Positions 8,135 through 17,301 of a stretch of DNA of 64,000 bases are shown piece after piece (position 1 is the first letter of the stretch; each line of letters begins with the position of its first letter). The notes beneath the pieces were generated by a model. It was not told the DNA's origin. It saw only the letters and a list, made by a program, of their open reading frames with translations, and did not search any database. A program made the position numbers and the translations under genes. Source of the stretch: Pleionea litopenaei (GTDB taxonomy: Bacteria > Pseudomonadota > Gammaproteobacteria > Enterobacterales > Kangiellaceae); the NCBI RefSeq assembly GCF_031198435.1, contig NZ_CP133548.1, forward strand, positions 2,390,001 to 2,454,000, read 5' to 3'.

Positions 8135-10807
8135 TTAGCTCAACAAGCCGTACAGCACTCGTGTCATTTGGTTAAAGTCGACGGGCTTGGTTAGAAACTC
8201 TTCGACTTGTAACTGCTCTGCTCGTTCTCGACTCACTTCTGAACCATCAGCAGTGAGCGGAATGATTGGCACATCTGGCTGCAACGCCTTAAGCTCACCT
8301 ATGATCTCGAATCCTGAGCGGTCAGGAAGACCAAGATCCAGTAAAATCAAATCATAACGCTCTGTATTGGCTTTATCTAAACCAGCGGCCGCACAATCGC
8401 CATTATCTATCTGAGTAGCGCCTTGCTTCTTCAGCCATGCTTGCACAATCATAAAGTTGGTTCGATTGTCTTCTATGTATAAAATTTTTCGACCGGTCAA
8501 ATCAAGTTTCAGCTCTTCTTCGACTGCTTTGCTTTCTATATTCGGATGCTTAACCACGGGCATGGTTATCGTAAAATGACTTCCCTCATTTTCTATTGAT
8601 GAAAAATCAATTTCGCCTCGCATTGCTCGCACCAGTTGGTAAGATAACGACAAGCCTATTCCACTGCCCTCGACTTTACTGTGCTCATGGGCCAGTCGGT
8701 TAAAGGGTTGAAAGACCTTATTTTGAAACTGATCAGGAATGCCAAATCCATTGTCGGATATGGTGAGCTTGATTAATCTGTCTTCAATAACGGTCGACTT
8801 GACGATAACGCGCCCACCTTCTCGGTTATATTTAATTGCATTACTGATCAAGTTCGAAATAGCTTGCTGCAATCTAAACTCATCGGCATTCACCACTAAG
8901 TCTTCTGTTGCTGAAATATCAAACATAAACTGAATGCCTTTATCTTTAATCTTTTGTTCAAACAATTCAGTCGACGCTTCCACTAATGGATTTAAATAAC
9001 AGTGTTTAAGGGTTAAATTGAACTCTCCTAATTCCGATTTTGAGAGCACCAATAAATCTTCAATTAAAAAAACCAGAAATCGCCCTGCTTGCTCTGCTTT
9101 CGCTAATTGCTTACTCACACTTTCATCAAATGACTCCAGTTGCAGTAGTTGAATTTGTCCTAATATAGCGTTTAACGGCGTTCTTAATTCATGGCTAACT
9201 TTAGACAGCAACTCAGATTTCGCTTCGTTCTGTTTTTCCGCTGAAATTTTATCAGAGAGCGCTTCTTGTTGCGCAAAATGTGCCGCGACGAGTTTTTCTT
9301 GTGCGGCATCGAGTCGATCAAAAATCAATTGAATTTCATCAAACAAATGGTTTTGCGTTTCCGTGTCAACTTGGGCCGTTAAACTTAACGAAGTAAAGCG
9401 CTTGACCAACTTATCAATGGGAGAATGTAGCTTTCGAGATAACCATTCCGATAAAGCTAAAATAGCAATAAGGCTGATAATCCCGAGTAAAAGCAGCCAC
9501 AATAACGCTTGGCTCAACGCTTCAACTTGTTTGCTACGCTGAGCTAAAAAATAAATAGACCAACCATTATCAGCGGTATCAAAACCAACTGTATATAACG
9601 TTGGATCTTGATTGAGAGTGACCACTTCTTTATACAAAGGATCCGGCTGAGACTGTATGACCACTTTGTCTAAAAAGTTCTGATGCAATCCTTCACTGGC
9701 ATAGATAGTTTGCTCGGAATTATCAACAATGAGAATTTCAAATTCAACTGAGTTTGGTAACACAAATAATAAATCGAGGTCGTATAAATTTAAAGAGCCT
9801 TCAACAATACCGGCAAATTCTCCTTGTCCATCAATAATCGGCGCGCTAATGGCGACAATAGGGTCGTTACCAAAGCCTCGACCTTGAAACGCTTCTGATA
9901 TAAACGGATGTAACATTTCTTTTGGAAAAGTAAAATACTCTCGATCGGCAACTCCACGGCTTTTATCGATTAGCTCAGCGGGGCTTGCAACAACCAATTC
10001 ACCTTGTTGATCGGCAACTAACATCGTAATAAAACCGCTGTAGATAGCGTGGGTTTGAGAAATCAATGCTTGCTTTTGATAATCCGTCAAATCTTTATGC
10101 GGCTGATAATGAAGCGCTAAAGTTTGTACCGCCTTTTGATAACCAAATAAAAATTCGTTAACTCTATTTTTGGTTAACTGTACATAAGAATCATTAGAGC
10201 GTGCCGTTGAATCAATTAGATTTCTCTCAATGGCGTATTTTGTCAAAAGGAAAATACTGAATAGCGGAATCAGTAATACGGTCACTAAGACATCTTTAAT
10301 AAAACTACTTAACTGCAAACGCGTTGCGAAAATTCGATGGTCGCGAAATATTGTGATCGCCATGATGATCACGTTCGCAAGCAAAGTATAAAGCACACCG
10401 TTTAAAGGTTGTTTTAGTACAATGACACCCGCCAACGCGTTTAATTCAAGGCCAGAGTTTGAGGTCAGAAAGGTTGCTAATGGAATTCCTATGATTAGCC
10501 AATACAATAAGTCCGTATAAAATACATTCCAACCTCGTCGCACACCTTTGTAATAAACAACACATTCTAATAAATAAAGAATCGCATTGTTCAGCGACCC
10601 CCATAGCCAACTCATATGACCGAGTACTAAGAACGCAACCACCAAGGCGTAGCTAACTGGCAGACGTCGAATCGCAACAAAGATAATGGCAGGTGACAAA
10701 ATCCACTCGATTGGCGCGATAAATGGAAATGTAATGTAGTTGAGACCTATACCGCAGAGCGCGAGTAGGCACGAGGCAAACAGATTAGACCGTATTAGGT
10801 TGTTCAA
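8135..10807 (-). CDS. Hybrid sensor histidine kinase/response regulator with membrane and Cache-type sensor
   Basis: The product has 890 residues. The N-terminus has five or six membrane helices (about 10-155), resembling MASE-type integral sensor regions. Another helix follows near 170-190, then a large extracytoplasmic Cache-like domain (about 200-420, with AISAPIIDGQGEFAGIVEGSL), a helix near 430-450, HAMP and coiled coil, the HisKA box with SHELRTPLN (phospho-His539), an HATPase domain (DNGFGIPDQ, GSGIGLSLS) and a C-terminal receiver with phospho-acceptor Asp824 in LLDLGLPD. No Hpt or DNA-binding output domain is attached, so a separate partner is expected. The start is TTG: a TAG stop lies two codons upstream and no ATG occurs before the second helix. 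Confidence 0.9.
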   Translation of the reverse strand: MNNLIRSNLFASCLLALCGIGLNYITFPFIAPIEWILSPAIIFVAIRRLPVSYALVVAFLVLGHMSWLWGSLNNAILYLLECVVYYKGVRRGWNVFYTDLLYWLIIGIPLATFLTSNSGLELNALAGVIVLKQPLNGVLYTLLANVIIMAITIFRDHRIFATRLQLSSFIKDVLVTVLLIPLFSIFLLTKYAIERNLIDSTARSNDSYVQLTKNRVNEFLFGYQKAVQTLALHYQPHKDLTDYQKQALISQTHAIYSGFITMLVADQQGELVVASPAELIDKSRGVADREYFTFPKEMLHPFISEAFQGRGFGNDPIVAISAPIIDGQGEFAGIVEGSLNLYDLDLLFVLPNSVEFEILIVDNSEQTIYASEGLHQNFLDKVVIQSQPDPLYKEVVTLNQDPTLYTVGFDTADNGWSIYFLAQRSKQVEALSQALLWLLLLGIISLIAILALSEWLSRKLHSPIDKLVKRFTSLSLTAQVDTETQNHLFDEIQLIFDRLDAAQEKLVAAHFAQQEALSDKISAEKQNEAKSELLSKVSHELRTPLNAILGQIQLLQLESFDESVSKQLAKAEQAGRFLVFLIEDLLVLSKSELGEFNLTLKHCYLNPLVEASTELFEQKIKDKGIQFMFDISATEDLVVNADEFRLQQAISNLISNAIKYNREGGRVIVKSTVIEDRLIKLTISDNGFGIPDQFQNKVFQPFNRLAHEHSKVEGSGIGLSLSYQLVRAMRGEIDFSSIENEGSHFTITMPVVKHPNIESKAVEEELKLDLTGRKILYIEDNRTNFMIVQAWLKKQGATQIDNGDCAAAGLDKANTERYDLILLDLGLPDRSGFEIIGELKALQPDVPIIPLTADGSEVSRERAEQLQVEEFLTKPVDFNQMTRVLYGLLS

Positions 10808-10827
10808 TGGCTAGGTATCATTATTGT

Positions 10828-10860
10828 AAGGATGTTTTAAGCATAGCAAAAAACATCCTT
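10828..10860. terminator. Perfect hairpin between dUTPase and hybrid kinase genes
   Basis: Arms AAGGATGTTTT and AAAACATCCTT form an 11-bp stem with an 11-base loop. On the plus strand the stem runs into a T-run; on the minus strand, the direction of the flanking genes, the run precedes the stem. It separates the amgK-to-dut gene group from the kinase. Confidence 0.6.
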
Positions 10861-10887
10861 TTTCCCAGCTCAATTAACTTACTGGAC

Positions 10888-11517
10888 TTACTCGCTAGGG
10901 TAACGTTCGACCAAGCCTTGATACACTTTTTTCTGATAATCGGGATCTGCAATATCTAACGATGCAAGCACCTCAACCAAATGCTCATTATCTTCGCGTC
11001 CATCCCAAACTTTTTGATAGTGCCCCTCTTTGTAGCCATAATCTTGGCGAAAGAAGTTCAGCGTATTCTTACCGACGTAACTTCGATAGAGTTCGGCAAA
11101 GTCCATATCAATTTTTAGCATGCAGCCAGCGAAAGCATGAGCATCAAATCCTCGTGTGGTTAACGCCGTTGCCGCTAAAATTTCTAGTGTTTCAGGAAAA
11201 CTATCAGCCGCTTTTGGCTCGGCCATTTCAGCCGCCAATTGCTTTGCGATTTCGGTGGGTGAGTCAACGCCGTTAATGCGGCAGCTCAATCCAAAGTGAA
11301 AGATATCGACCAACTCCATTTTTACTTGCTCTAAATCAGGCGTTTGGTGTTTCCACCACTTCCAGCCATAGTGATCGAGCATCTCTCCACACTCTAGCCA
11401 AATTGCGCGGAACCATGCAAAATTTTGCTCAAACCACTGCGGATGAACTTTACGATTCATCGCGTCTTGCATTTCGACCATGGTCGCTAATGGTACTGTT
11501 ATATCGTTTTGTGTCAT
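10888..11517 (-). CDS. dUTP diphosphatase, dimeric all-alpha type
   Basis: The 209-residue protein belongs to the dimeric dUTPase (dUTPase_2) family related to MazG, not to the trimeric beta-fold Dut of E. coli. It hydrolyses dUTP (and dUDP in this family) to dUMP, which keeps uracil out of DNA and feeds ThyA. The metal-binding acidic helices are visible as WLECGEMLDHYGWKWWK and QVKMELVDIFHFGLS, with a C-terminal AEPKAADSFPETLEI region and GKNTLNFFRQDYGYKEG matching the family. It is the last gene of the minus-strand run from amgK, 27 bases after the PagL-like gene. thyA and folA are also in this window. Confidence 0.85.
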   Translation of the reverse strand: MTQNDITVPLATMVEMQDAMNRKVHPQWFEQNFAWFRAIWLECGEMLDHYGWKWWKHQTPDLEQVKMELVDIFHFGLSCRINGVDSPTEIAKQLAAEMAEPKAADSFPETLEILAATALTTRGFDAHAFAGCMLKIDMDFAELYRSYVGKNTLNFFRQDYGYKEGHYQKVWDGREDNEHLVEVLASLDIADPDYQKKVYQGLVERYPSE

Positions 11518-11544
11518 AAGTTGTCCTATCTAAAATGGTACGAC

Positions 11545-12096
11545 CTAAAATTGGTAGTATAAAGCCAATGAGAGAAAATCAATGCCGGGATTAGGCCGAG
11601 CAAGGTAACCATTCGAGTAATGATTATAGCGAAACATCGTTTGCCACTGTCGGTTCTCGCCGAAGCGCCAACCATACCCTAAATGAATAGCAAATTGATA
11701 ATTACTTGACGTTGTAATCTCTTGATACTGCCGTTCAGAGATTCGTCCTATCCCAACACCCAGCTCGGTCACATGGCTTTTGTCATCTTGCCAGTACCAT
11801 TGCAGGGTTGGTTTAATTGCCCACATGGTTAAGTCTTCCGACTGCTGCTGAAATTCGCTACTCATTCGGTGCCATTCTGCGTCAATGCTTACATCAAAAT
11901 GTCCTAGATGAGGAAGCGTTTGATCAAATAGCCATGGGTAGCGAACACCGATGCCTGTTACATTCGATCCTGACGTTGAGCCCGATTGAATCAACTCATC
12001 GTCCATGCCCACACCATAACTTGCCATAACCGCTATGTCGGCCCAACTAAATCGTATCGTTACTAAAATTATTGCTGCTAAAAGCTTTGCCTTCAC
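11545..12096 (-). CDS. PagL-like lipid A 3-O-deacylase (outer membrane beta-barrel)
   Basis: The product has 183 residues: a signal peptide cleaved near SWA-DI, alternating beta-strands and a terminal aromatic YYQF, as in small outer membrane barrels. The C-terminal segment RYNHYSNGYLARPNPGIDF is the PagL signature; His and Ser of the catalytic HxS pair are present. The third triad residue, Glu in Pseudomonas aeruginosa PagL (14 residues after the His), is Asp here. It would remove the 3-linked acyl chain from lipid A. The start is GTG with AGAGGA seven bases upstream. An 8-bp hairpin separates it from djlA. Confidence 0.8.
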   Translation of the reverse strand: MKAKLLAAIILVTIRFSWADIAVMASYGVGMDDELIQSGSTSGSNVTGIGVRYPWLFDQTLPHLGHFDVSIDAEWHRMSSEFQQQSEDLTMWAIKPTLQWYWQDDKSHVTELGVGIGRISERQYQEITTSSNYQFAIHLGYGWRFGENRQWQTMFRYNHYSNGYLARPNPGIDFLSLALYYQF

Positions 12097-12120
12097 TGGT
12101 AATCCTCTGGTTATTCACGG

Positions 12121-12140
12121 TTATCAACGATGGTTGATAA
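12121..12140. terminator. Hairpin between djlA and the PagL-like gene
   Basis: A perfect 8-bp inverted repeat, TTATCAAC and GTTGATAA, with a GATG tetraloop lies 7 bases after the djlA stop. There is no T-run. It may partly separate the PagL-like and dut genes from the upstream operon, or act as a processing stem. Confidence 0.4.
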
Positions 12141-12147
12141 TACGGAC

Positions 12148-12969
12148 CTATTTTGACTTTTTTGCGTCAGCAATTAGCTCATAAGCTGCTTTAATTTCTT
12201 GTGTTTTTTCAGTTGCCACTTTGATCATCTCTTCTGGAAGGCCTTTGGCAACTAATTTGTCGGGATGGTGTTGCGCCATTTGTTTTCGATAGGCCTTTTT
12301 AACTTCAGCCATGGATGCGTTCTCAGAAACACCAAGAAGCTGATAAGCCTGCTGTAATTTTGCAGCGGGGCTTACCCTTGAAGAGGTACCCGCATGCCCT
12401 CGATGTTGTCGTTGTTGATGAAAACTTTGTTGTGCTTTCACCATCAAAATAAGGCGCTCTAACATAAAGTTGGAGAACCCCAATTTAGTCGCAACATCAC
12501 CGAGCAATGCCCGTTCTTGATGTTTAAGCTGACCGTCAGCAAAGCCAGATTGAATGAGAATTTCCATAAACATCTGCCGAACGGCGGGTTGCTTTGCCGT
12601 TGCTTGAGCAAAGAGATCAATTTCACCTTGCCAGTCGAACGATTCTGACTTTCCACGATTGAAATATTCAATGGCCTGCGAGCGCATTTGATTGGACAAT
12701 CCTAAATGCGCCATAACTTGCTCAGCCGCATTAATTTCTTGTTGAGAGACATGCCCATCTATTTTGGCCAAGCGTCCCATAAAACTAAACGTGGCTGAAA
12801 AAAACCTTGCTTGAATTTGCGCTTGCTCATCGCGACTTAACGGCGTGAAATCTTGGTTCAGTCCTTTGTCGAACATGTGCCCAAAGAAGAGTCCTAATAT
12901 CATTCCTATTGGCCCACCAAGAGTGATAAACCCTAGCACCCCGCCAATAATTTTTCCCCACAATTTCAC
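12148..12969 (-). CDS. djlA: Membrane-anchored DnaJ-like co-chaperone DjlA
   Basis: The product has 273 residues. It begins with a glycine-rich membrane anchor (WGKIIGGVLGFITLGGPIG), as in E. coli DjlA, followed by a TerB-like helical domain (about 45-165), a basic Gln/His-rich linker and a C-terminal J domain (about 207-273) with the HPD motif in AQHHPDKL. DjlA stimulates DnaK at the cytoplasmic face of the inner membrane and is linked to envelope stress and capsule control. The start is GTG, with AAGG about ten bases upstream. It lies 56 bases after murU in the same direction, an arrangement also known from pseudomonads. Confidence 0.93.
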   Translation of the reverse strand: MKLWGKIIGGVLGFITLGGPIGMILGLFFGHMFDKGLNQDFTPLSRDEQAQIQARFFSATFSFMGRLAKIDGHVSQQEINAAEQVMAHLGLSNQMRSQAIEYFNRGKSESFDWQGEIDLFAQATAKQPAVRQMFMEILIQSGFADGQLKHQERALLGDVATKLGFSNFMLERLILMVKAQQSFHQQRQHRGHAGTSSRVSPAAKLQQAYQLLGVSENASMAEVKKAYRKQMAQHHPDKLVAKGLPEEMIKVATEKTQEIKAAYELIADAKKSK

Positions 12970-13025
12970 TTCAATACCTTGTCTTATATGTCGTCTTAAA
13001 TGTCGTCTTTAATCTCTCAGCCTCA

Positions 13026-13688
13026 CTAGTGCTGTCTGAGATTCTTCTCTAGCGTCGCTAAACGCTTTGGCGTCCCCACATCGTACCATGCCCCGGTATA
13101 TAACTCAGCCGTCACTCGAGCCGCTAACGCCTGCTCACGAAGTATCGGCCCTAGTGCAATGCTTTCGCCTTTTGGAAATTGCGTAAACCAAACGGGATTG
13201 TAAACACCAATCCCGGTGTACGTGAATTGTCTAGGCTCAGACAAGAGCAGGTTGCCTGATAGAGAAAAGTCGCCATCAACAAGGTAATCAGGCTTCTTTG
13301 TCAAAACGATGTGAGCAATTTCAGGATCAATCCCCTTCAAAGATTCGAATGAATAGTCGGTAAACACATCACCGTTAACCAAAATAAACGGTTGCTTGCC
13401 AAGTAATGGCGCAGCAAAAGCTATCGCACCGGCGGTCTCTAAAGGTTCTCCTTCACGAGAGTATTGAATATTAACCCCAAATTGCTTGCCATTTCCCAGA
13501 TAAGATTCAAGCTTGTCGGCCAAATAAGCCGTGTTAATCACCACTTCGCTGATCCCTGCGGCTGCCAAACGCAATAGGTGATGCTCGATTAATGGCCGCC
13601 CAGCCACTTTCAATAGAGGTTTAGGGCAATCTCGAGTTAACGGCAGCATGCGCTTACCTAAGCCAGCCGCCAAAATCATAGCCTTCAT
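13026..13688 (-). CDS. murU: N-acetylmuramate alpha-1-phosphate uridylyltransferase MurU
   Basis: The nucleotidyltransferase is 220 residues from the chosen start. The frame is open 30 codons further upstream, but the ATG at 13688 gives the family start MKAMILAAGLGKRMLPLT directly and has GAAGGAAA just before it. Visible motifs are LAAGLGKRMLPLTRDCPKPL (UTP binding), the sugar-binding EPLETAGAI and the metal Asp in VNGDVFTD. It converts MurNAc-1-phosphate to UDP-MurNAc in the MurA-bypassing peptidoglycan recycling route that confers intrinsic fosfomycin tolerance in Pseudomonas. It follows amgK by 10 bases, so the two are almost certainly co-transcribed. Confidence 0.9.
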   Translation of the reverse strand: MKAMILAAGLGKRMLPLTRDCPKPLLKVAGRPLIEHHLLRLAAAGISEVVINTAYLADKLESYLGNGKQFGVNIQYSREGEPLETAGAIAFAAPLLGKQPFILVNGDVFTDYSFESLKGIDPEIAHIVLTKKPDYLVDGDFSLSGNLLLSEPRQFTYTGIGVYNPVWFTQFPKGESIALGPILREQALAARVTAELYTGAWYDVGTPKRLATLEKNLRQH

Positions 13689-13698
13689 GATGTTTCCT

Positions 13699-14736
13699 TC
13701 ACGATAAGGCAGTCCAAGGTTGCTTTTGCCGTTCAAAAACTGGCAAAAGTCGAGACTCGAACCAATCTTTCGCTTCATTCAACTCAGGGATCAACGTCAA
13801 AGCCTGATAGATGTAACCTAAGGTTAACGGAATATCTTGCAAATAATTTGCCTTCCCATCACGGTAATTTAGACGACAAAAAATACCCGCCACCTTGATA
13901 TGCCGCTGCAATCCCATGTAGTCATAATCTTTTATAACCTTGGACAACTCTGGGACGGCAATTCCTCGTTGACCGGCGGCTTGATGATAAAAAGCCACCC
14001 AAGACAACTGTTGTTCACGCGGCCAATATATGTAGCAGTCTTTCAGCAAGCTAACTAAATCATAAGTGTAGGGGCCGACGACGGCGTCTTGAAAATCAAT
14101 CACTCCCGGTCGCTCATCACCATCCACAATCATTAAATTACGCGAATGAAAGTCTCTATGAACGATCACTTGGTTTTGTGACGATACCTGCTGAATCAAT
14201 TTTGCAAATAACTGTTCTATGACACTTAAATCTTCAGGCGTGAGTGTAAGACCCAAGTGGCGTTCTAAAAACCAGTCTTTAAATAAATCCATTTCCGCTC
14301 GCAAACGCTCCGCGTTGTAGGGAGGAAGCGATGTATTTTGAGGATCCAATTGGCCCTGCAATTCAACTAACGCCAACATGGCTCGTTGATATAACTCATC
14401 AGCAGAGTCAGCGCTCAAGGCGGGCAGGTAAAGTTGATCACCGAGATCACTCAGCAACATAAAGCCCAGTGTCGGATCGGACGCGATCACTTGTGGAACC
14501 AATAAACCTGCGCTTTGAAGTAATGCAGCGGTTACTAAGAACGCTTCGATGGGCTCTTTATCTGGCGGCGAGTCAACGGCAATTAACGAGCGCCCAGAGG
14601 AAAGCTCGACTGCTCGAAAATAACGTCGAAAGCTAGCATCACCGCTGACCACCGATAGAGGCTGTTCCGCCTGATCCAGTTGTCGAGCCACCCAAGTTTT
14701 TAACTGCACAAACCTTTGATCGGTATTCTGGTTCAA
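13699..14736 (-). CDS. amgK: N-acetylmuramate/N-acetylglucosamine kinase AmgK
   Basis: The 345-residue protein is an aminoglycoside phosphotransferase-like kinase. It has the Brenner motif VHRDFHSRNLM (His193, Asp195) and the metal-binding IDFQDAVVGPYTYDL. Members next to murU phosphorylate the anomeric carbon of MurNAc and GlcNAc released in peptidoglycan recycling, giving the MurU substrate. The start appears to be TTG at 14736; no ATG occurs in frame between it and the upstream stop, and a GTG about ten codons downstream, preceded by AAAGG, is an alternative. It is transcribed divergently from lptD, as in Pseudomonas putida. Confidence 0.88.
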   Translation of the reverse strand: MNQNTDQRFVQLKTWVARQLDQAEQPLSVVSGDASFRRYFRAVELSSGRSLIAVDSPPDKEPIEAFLVTAALLQSAGLLVPQVIASDPTLGFMLLSDLGDQLYLPALSADSADELYQRAMLALVELQGQLDPQNTSLPPYNAERLRAEMDLFKDWFLERHLGLTLTPEDLSVIEQLFAKLIQQVSSQNQVIVHRDFHSRNLMIVDGDERPGVIDFQDAVVGPYTYDLVSLLKDCYIYWPREQQLSWVAFYHQAAGQRGIAVPELSKVIKDYDYMGLQRHIKVAGIFCRLNYRDGKANYLQDIPLTLGYIYQALTLIPELNEAKDWFESRLLPVFERQKQPWTALS

Positions 14737-14825
14737 TTTAAAATCCCACTTCGAACAATTTTTGTTTTAAACTGCGCTTTTTTACCGCGAAACCGAAGCA
14801 CATTGAGAAAAGACGAACTTTCATT

Positions 14826-17240
14826 TTGAATGACTTAACCCAACAAATATCTTCACCTAACAACTCTGGTCGAGGTAAAAAAATTAATCCAATCGCTTTG
14901 CTCGTGTCTTTATCGCTTGCCAGTTTAACGGTTAGCCTTCACGCCAGCGATACTGAAGACGCGATTAAAAAGACCTCGGATAATAAACATAGCGACGCCA
15001 AAGCGCAAAAAGAAAGCGAATCGCGCGATGCCCAAATATCTTGGTTAAAGCGCGAATTGTTGATTCCTACTAGCTGTTTAGCCAATCCCGATTTTATTGC
15101 TTCACTACAAAATGAATATGAAAAACATCAAAACCGAGCTAAAACAATAGAACTGACCGCTGACCAGGGTTCTGGCAGTCCAAATACTGAACAACCCGCA
15201 AAGCAAGAATTAACGGGGAATGTGCAATTAATCAGCCCACAACTTACCCTCGCGGCTGGGCAGCTAACGTTTTTCAATGACTCAAAGGACTTTCATGCCG
15301 GTGACCGTGTCGTCATAGAGACGGCAACTGGGCAATTTGCAGCCAAAGAAGTTTCAGGTAATGCCGAAACAGGCACCGCCAATTTAAGCGAGAGTCAGTT
15401 TCGATTAAAAATTAACGGCGCCAATGGTGATGCCAATACTATATCGGTCGACGAGCAACAAAACGTCGAATTAGACGCCTTATCTTTTTCTACCTGTCCT
15501 GCCGGAGACGATAGCTGGCGACTCTATGCCGATAAACTCTCAATCAATCAAGAGGAAGGCTGGGGTGAGGCCGATGATGTCACTTTAAAAGTTGCCAATG
15601 TGCCTATTTTATATTTGCCTTGGCTGAAATTTCCTGTCGATGACCGTCGTCATAGCGGTGTGCTGCCGCCTTCTTTCAGTGATAGCGAACGTAATGGCTT
15701 CGATGTTCGAGTCCCAATTTATTTTAATCTAGCGTCTAATTACGACTTAACTCTAACGCCTCGCTACATGGTTGAACGAGGTTCGTTACTTGGCTCAGAG
15801 TTTCGTTACTTAACTGAAGACTCCAGTGGAGAAGTTGAACTGGAGTATTTAAATGATCAAAAAGTAAGCAACCTAGAAAGCAGCGACCGTTGGCTATACC
15901 AGTTACGTCATCGCACTGACTGGAATAACGGTTGGCGAGCACAGATTGATGCCACGGGTGTGAGCGATGTCAATTACCTGACTGACCTTGGCAGTGGCAT
16001 CGGACAGACCAATCGAGACCAGCTCACTCGAACCGCTGAACTGGGCTACTTTACACCAAACTTTTCTACATCAGTGCGCTGGTTACAATATCAACCACTC
16101 GCACTCAGCGACAAACCCATGAGATTATTGCCGCAACTGCAATTATCATGGCGCAATCCGAATTTAGCAGAAGGGTGGCAATGGCACATAACCTCTCAAT
16201 ACAGCCAATTCGAGCCAGACTCAAATCCCATTACCGCCGCTTCTCAATTGCCAGAAACAGAGCGGTTCTTTACTCAAGGTAGCTTCGGGTACCGCTTTGA
16301 AGCACCTTGGGGTTATTTAGAACCGAAAGCTAAGGTCAACTTTTTAGAGTATCAGTTTGCCGACGCGGCTGTTCCGCCGCTCAACGAAACCGTTGCGCAA
16401 TGGATGATTGACGGTGGATTAAGGTTTGAACGTCAATGGAGTGGCGGCACTCAAATACTTGAGCCAAGACTTTTTGTCTTGCACAACCAAGACAATGATC
16501 TTGAGCAAGTGGGTTTGTACGACACCTACTTGCCCCAGTATACCTACCAGCAATTGTTCAGAGACAACCGTTTTTCGGGCTATGACCGAATCAACTCTGT
16601 CGATCAGGTATCTCTGGGCGTCACCAGTCGTTGGTTAGACACATCTGGACGTGAATTAATCAGCATGGCCGTTGGTCAGGCGTTTTATCAAGATACCCCT
16701 GATGATTATTGGCAAACTAGCATTGATCAAACGGTGAAACACTCGAGTATTTTGTCGCAGGTTCGCTGGCAACCCATCTCAGGGCTGTCTTTGACTGGCG
16801 ATATCGCCTATGATCCTGAACGTAAAGAGACTGAACACGGCCGTTTAAGCCTAGTTTATGAACCCTCTGACAATTTTGTGGTCAATGTTAATCATCGTTT
16901 TGTTGATGCAGCAGCAGGCTTTAGAGAGCAAAGCGAAATCGGCTTGGCTCTACCATTGAGTCATCAATGGCAAATGATCGCCCGCTGGCAATACGACTTA
17001 CTTAGCCGCGAGAGTTTAGAAACGATGCTTGGACTTGAATATCAGTCATGTTGTTGGTCATTACGTGTTGTTTCACGTCGTTATTTGAATACACGATTAG
17101 ACCAAAATGGCGTTATAATCCCCGACTCAGACGGTCGGTTTAACACTGATATTCGCTTTGAATTTGTTTTGCGCGGATTAGGCGGAGGGAGCCAAAAAAG
17201 TTTCCCTGACGTATTGAACAAAGCCCAGTGGAATTACTAA
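14826..17240 (+). CDS. lptD: LPS-assembly protein LptD
   Basis: The product has 804 residues: a signal-like hydrophobic segment near residues 22-41, a periplasmic OstA/LptA-like beta-jellyroll domain (about 130-240) and a large C-terminal outer membrane barrel. With LptE it inserts lipopolysaccharide into the outer leaflet. The four structural cysteines are visible: one in PTSCLANP, one in STCPAGDD and the adjacent pair in YQSCCW, which in E. coli form the interdomain disulfides needed for function. The start is non-standard: the frame offers TTG at 14826 and no ATG before the barrel. It heads lptD-surA-pdxA-rsmA. Confidence 0.94.
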   Translation: MNDLTQQISSPNNSGRGKKINPIALLVSLSLASLTVSLHASDTEDAIKKTSDNKHSDAKAQKESESRDAQISWLKRELLIPTSCLANPDFIASLQNEYEKHQNRAKTIELTADQGSGSPNTEQPAKQELTGNVQLISPQLTLAAGQLTFFNDSKDFHAGDRVVIETATGQFAAKEVSGNAETGTANLSESQFRLKINGANGDANTISVDEQQNVELDALSFSTCPAGDDSWRLYADKLSINQEEGWGEADDVTLKVANVPILYLPWLKFPVDDRRHSGVLPPSFSDSERNGFDVRVPIYFNLASNYDLTLTPRYMVERGSLLGSEFRYLTEDSSGEVELEYLNDQKVSNLESSDRWLYQLRHRTDWNNGWRAQIDATGVSDVNYLTDLGSGIGQTNRDQLTRTAELGYFTPNFSTSVRWLQYQPLALSDKPMRLLPQLQLSWRNPNLAEGWQWHITSQYSQFEPDSNPITAASQLPETERFFTQGSFGYRFEAPWGYLEPKAKVNFLEYQFADAAVPPLNETVAQWMIDGGLRFERQWSGGTQILEPRLFVLHNQDNDLEQVGLYDTYLPQYTYQQLFRDNRFSGYDRINSVDQVSLGVTSRWLDTSGRELISMAVGQAFYQDTPDDYWQTSIDQTVKHSSILSQVRWQPISGLSLTGDIAYDPERKETEHGRLSLVYEPSDNFVVNVNHRFVDAAAGFREQSEIGLALPLSHQWQMIARWQYDLLSRESLETMLGLEYQSCCWSLRVVSRRYLNTRLDQNGVIIPDSDGRFNTDIRFEFVLRGLGGGSQKSFPDVLNKAQWNY

Positions 17241-17301
17241 AGCGCAAATTAACATGTATCGGCAATAAGAACCGAACATTCGAATTAAATTTGGAAGTTG
17301 T

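Noticed and set aside
12988-13009. Two 10-base direct copies of ATGTCGTCTT with 12-base period
   Set aside because: Too short and only two copies; no sign of a functional repeat array.
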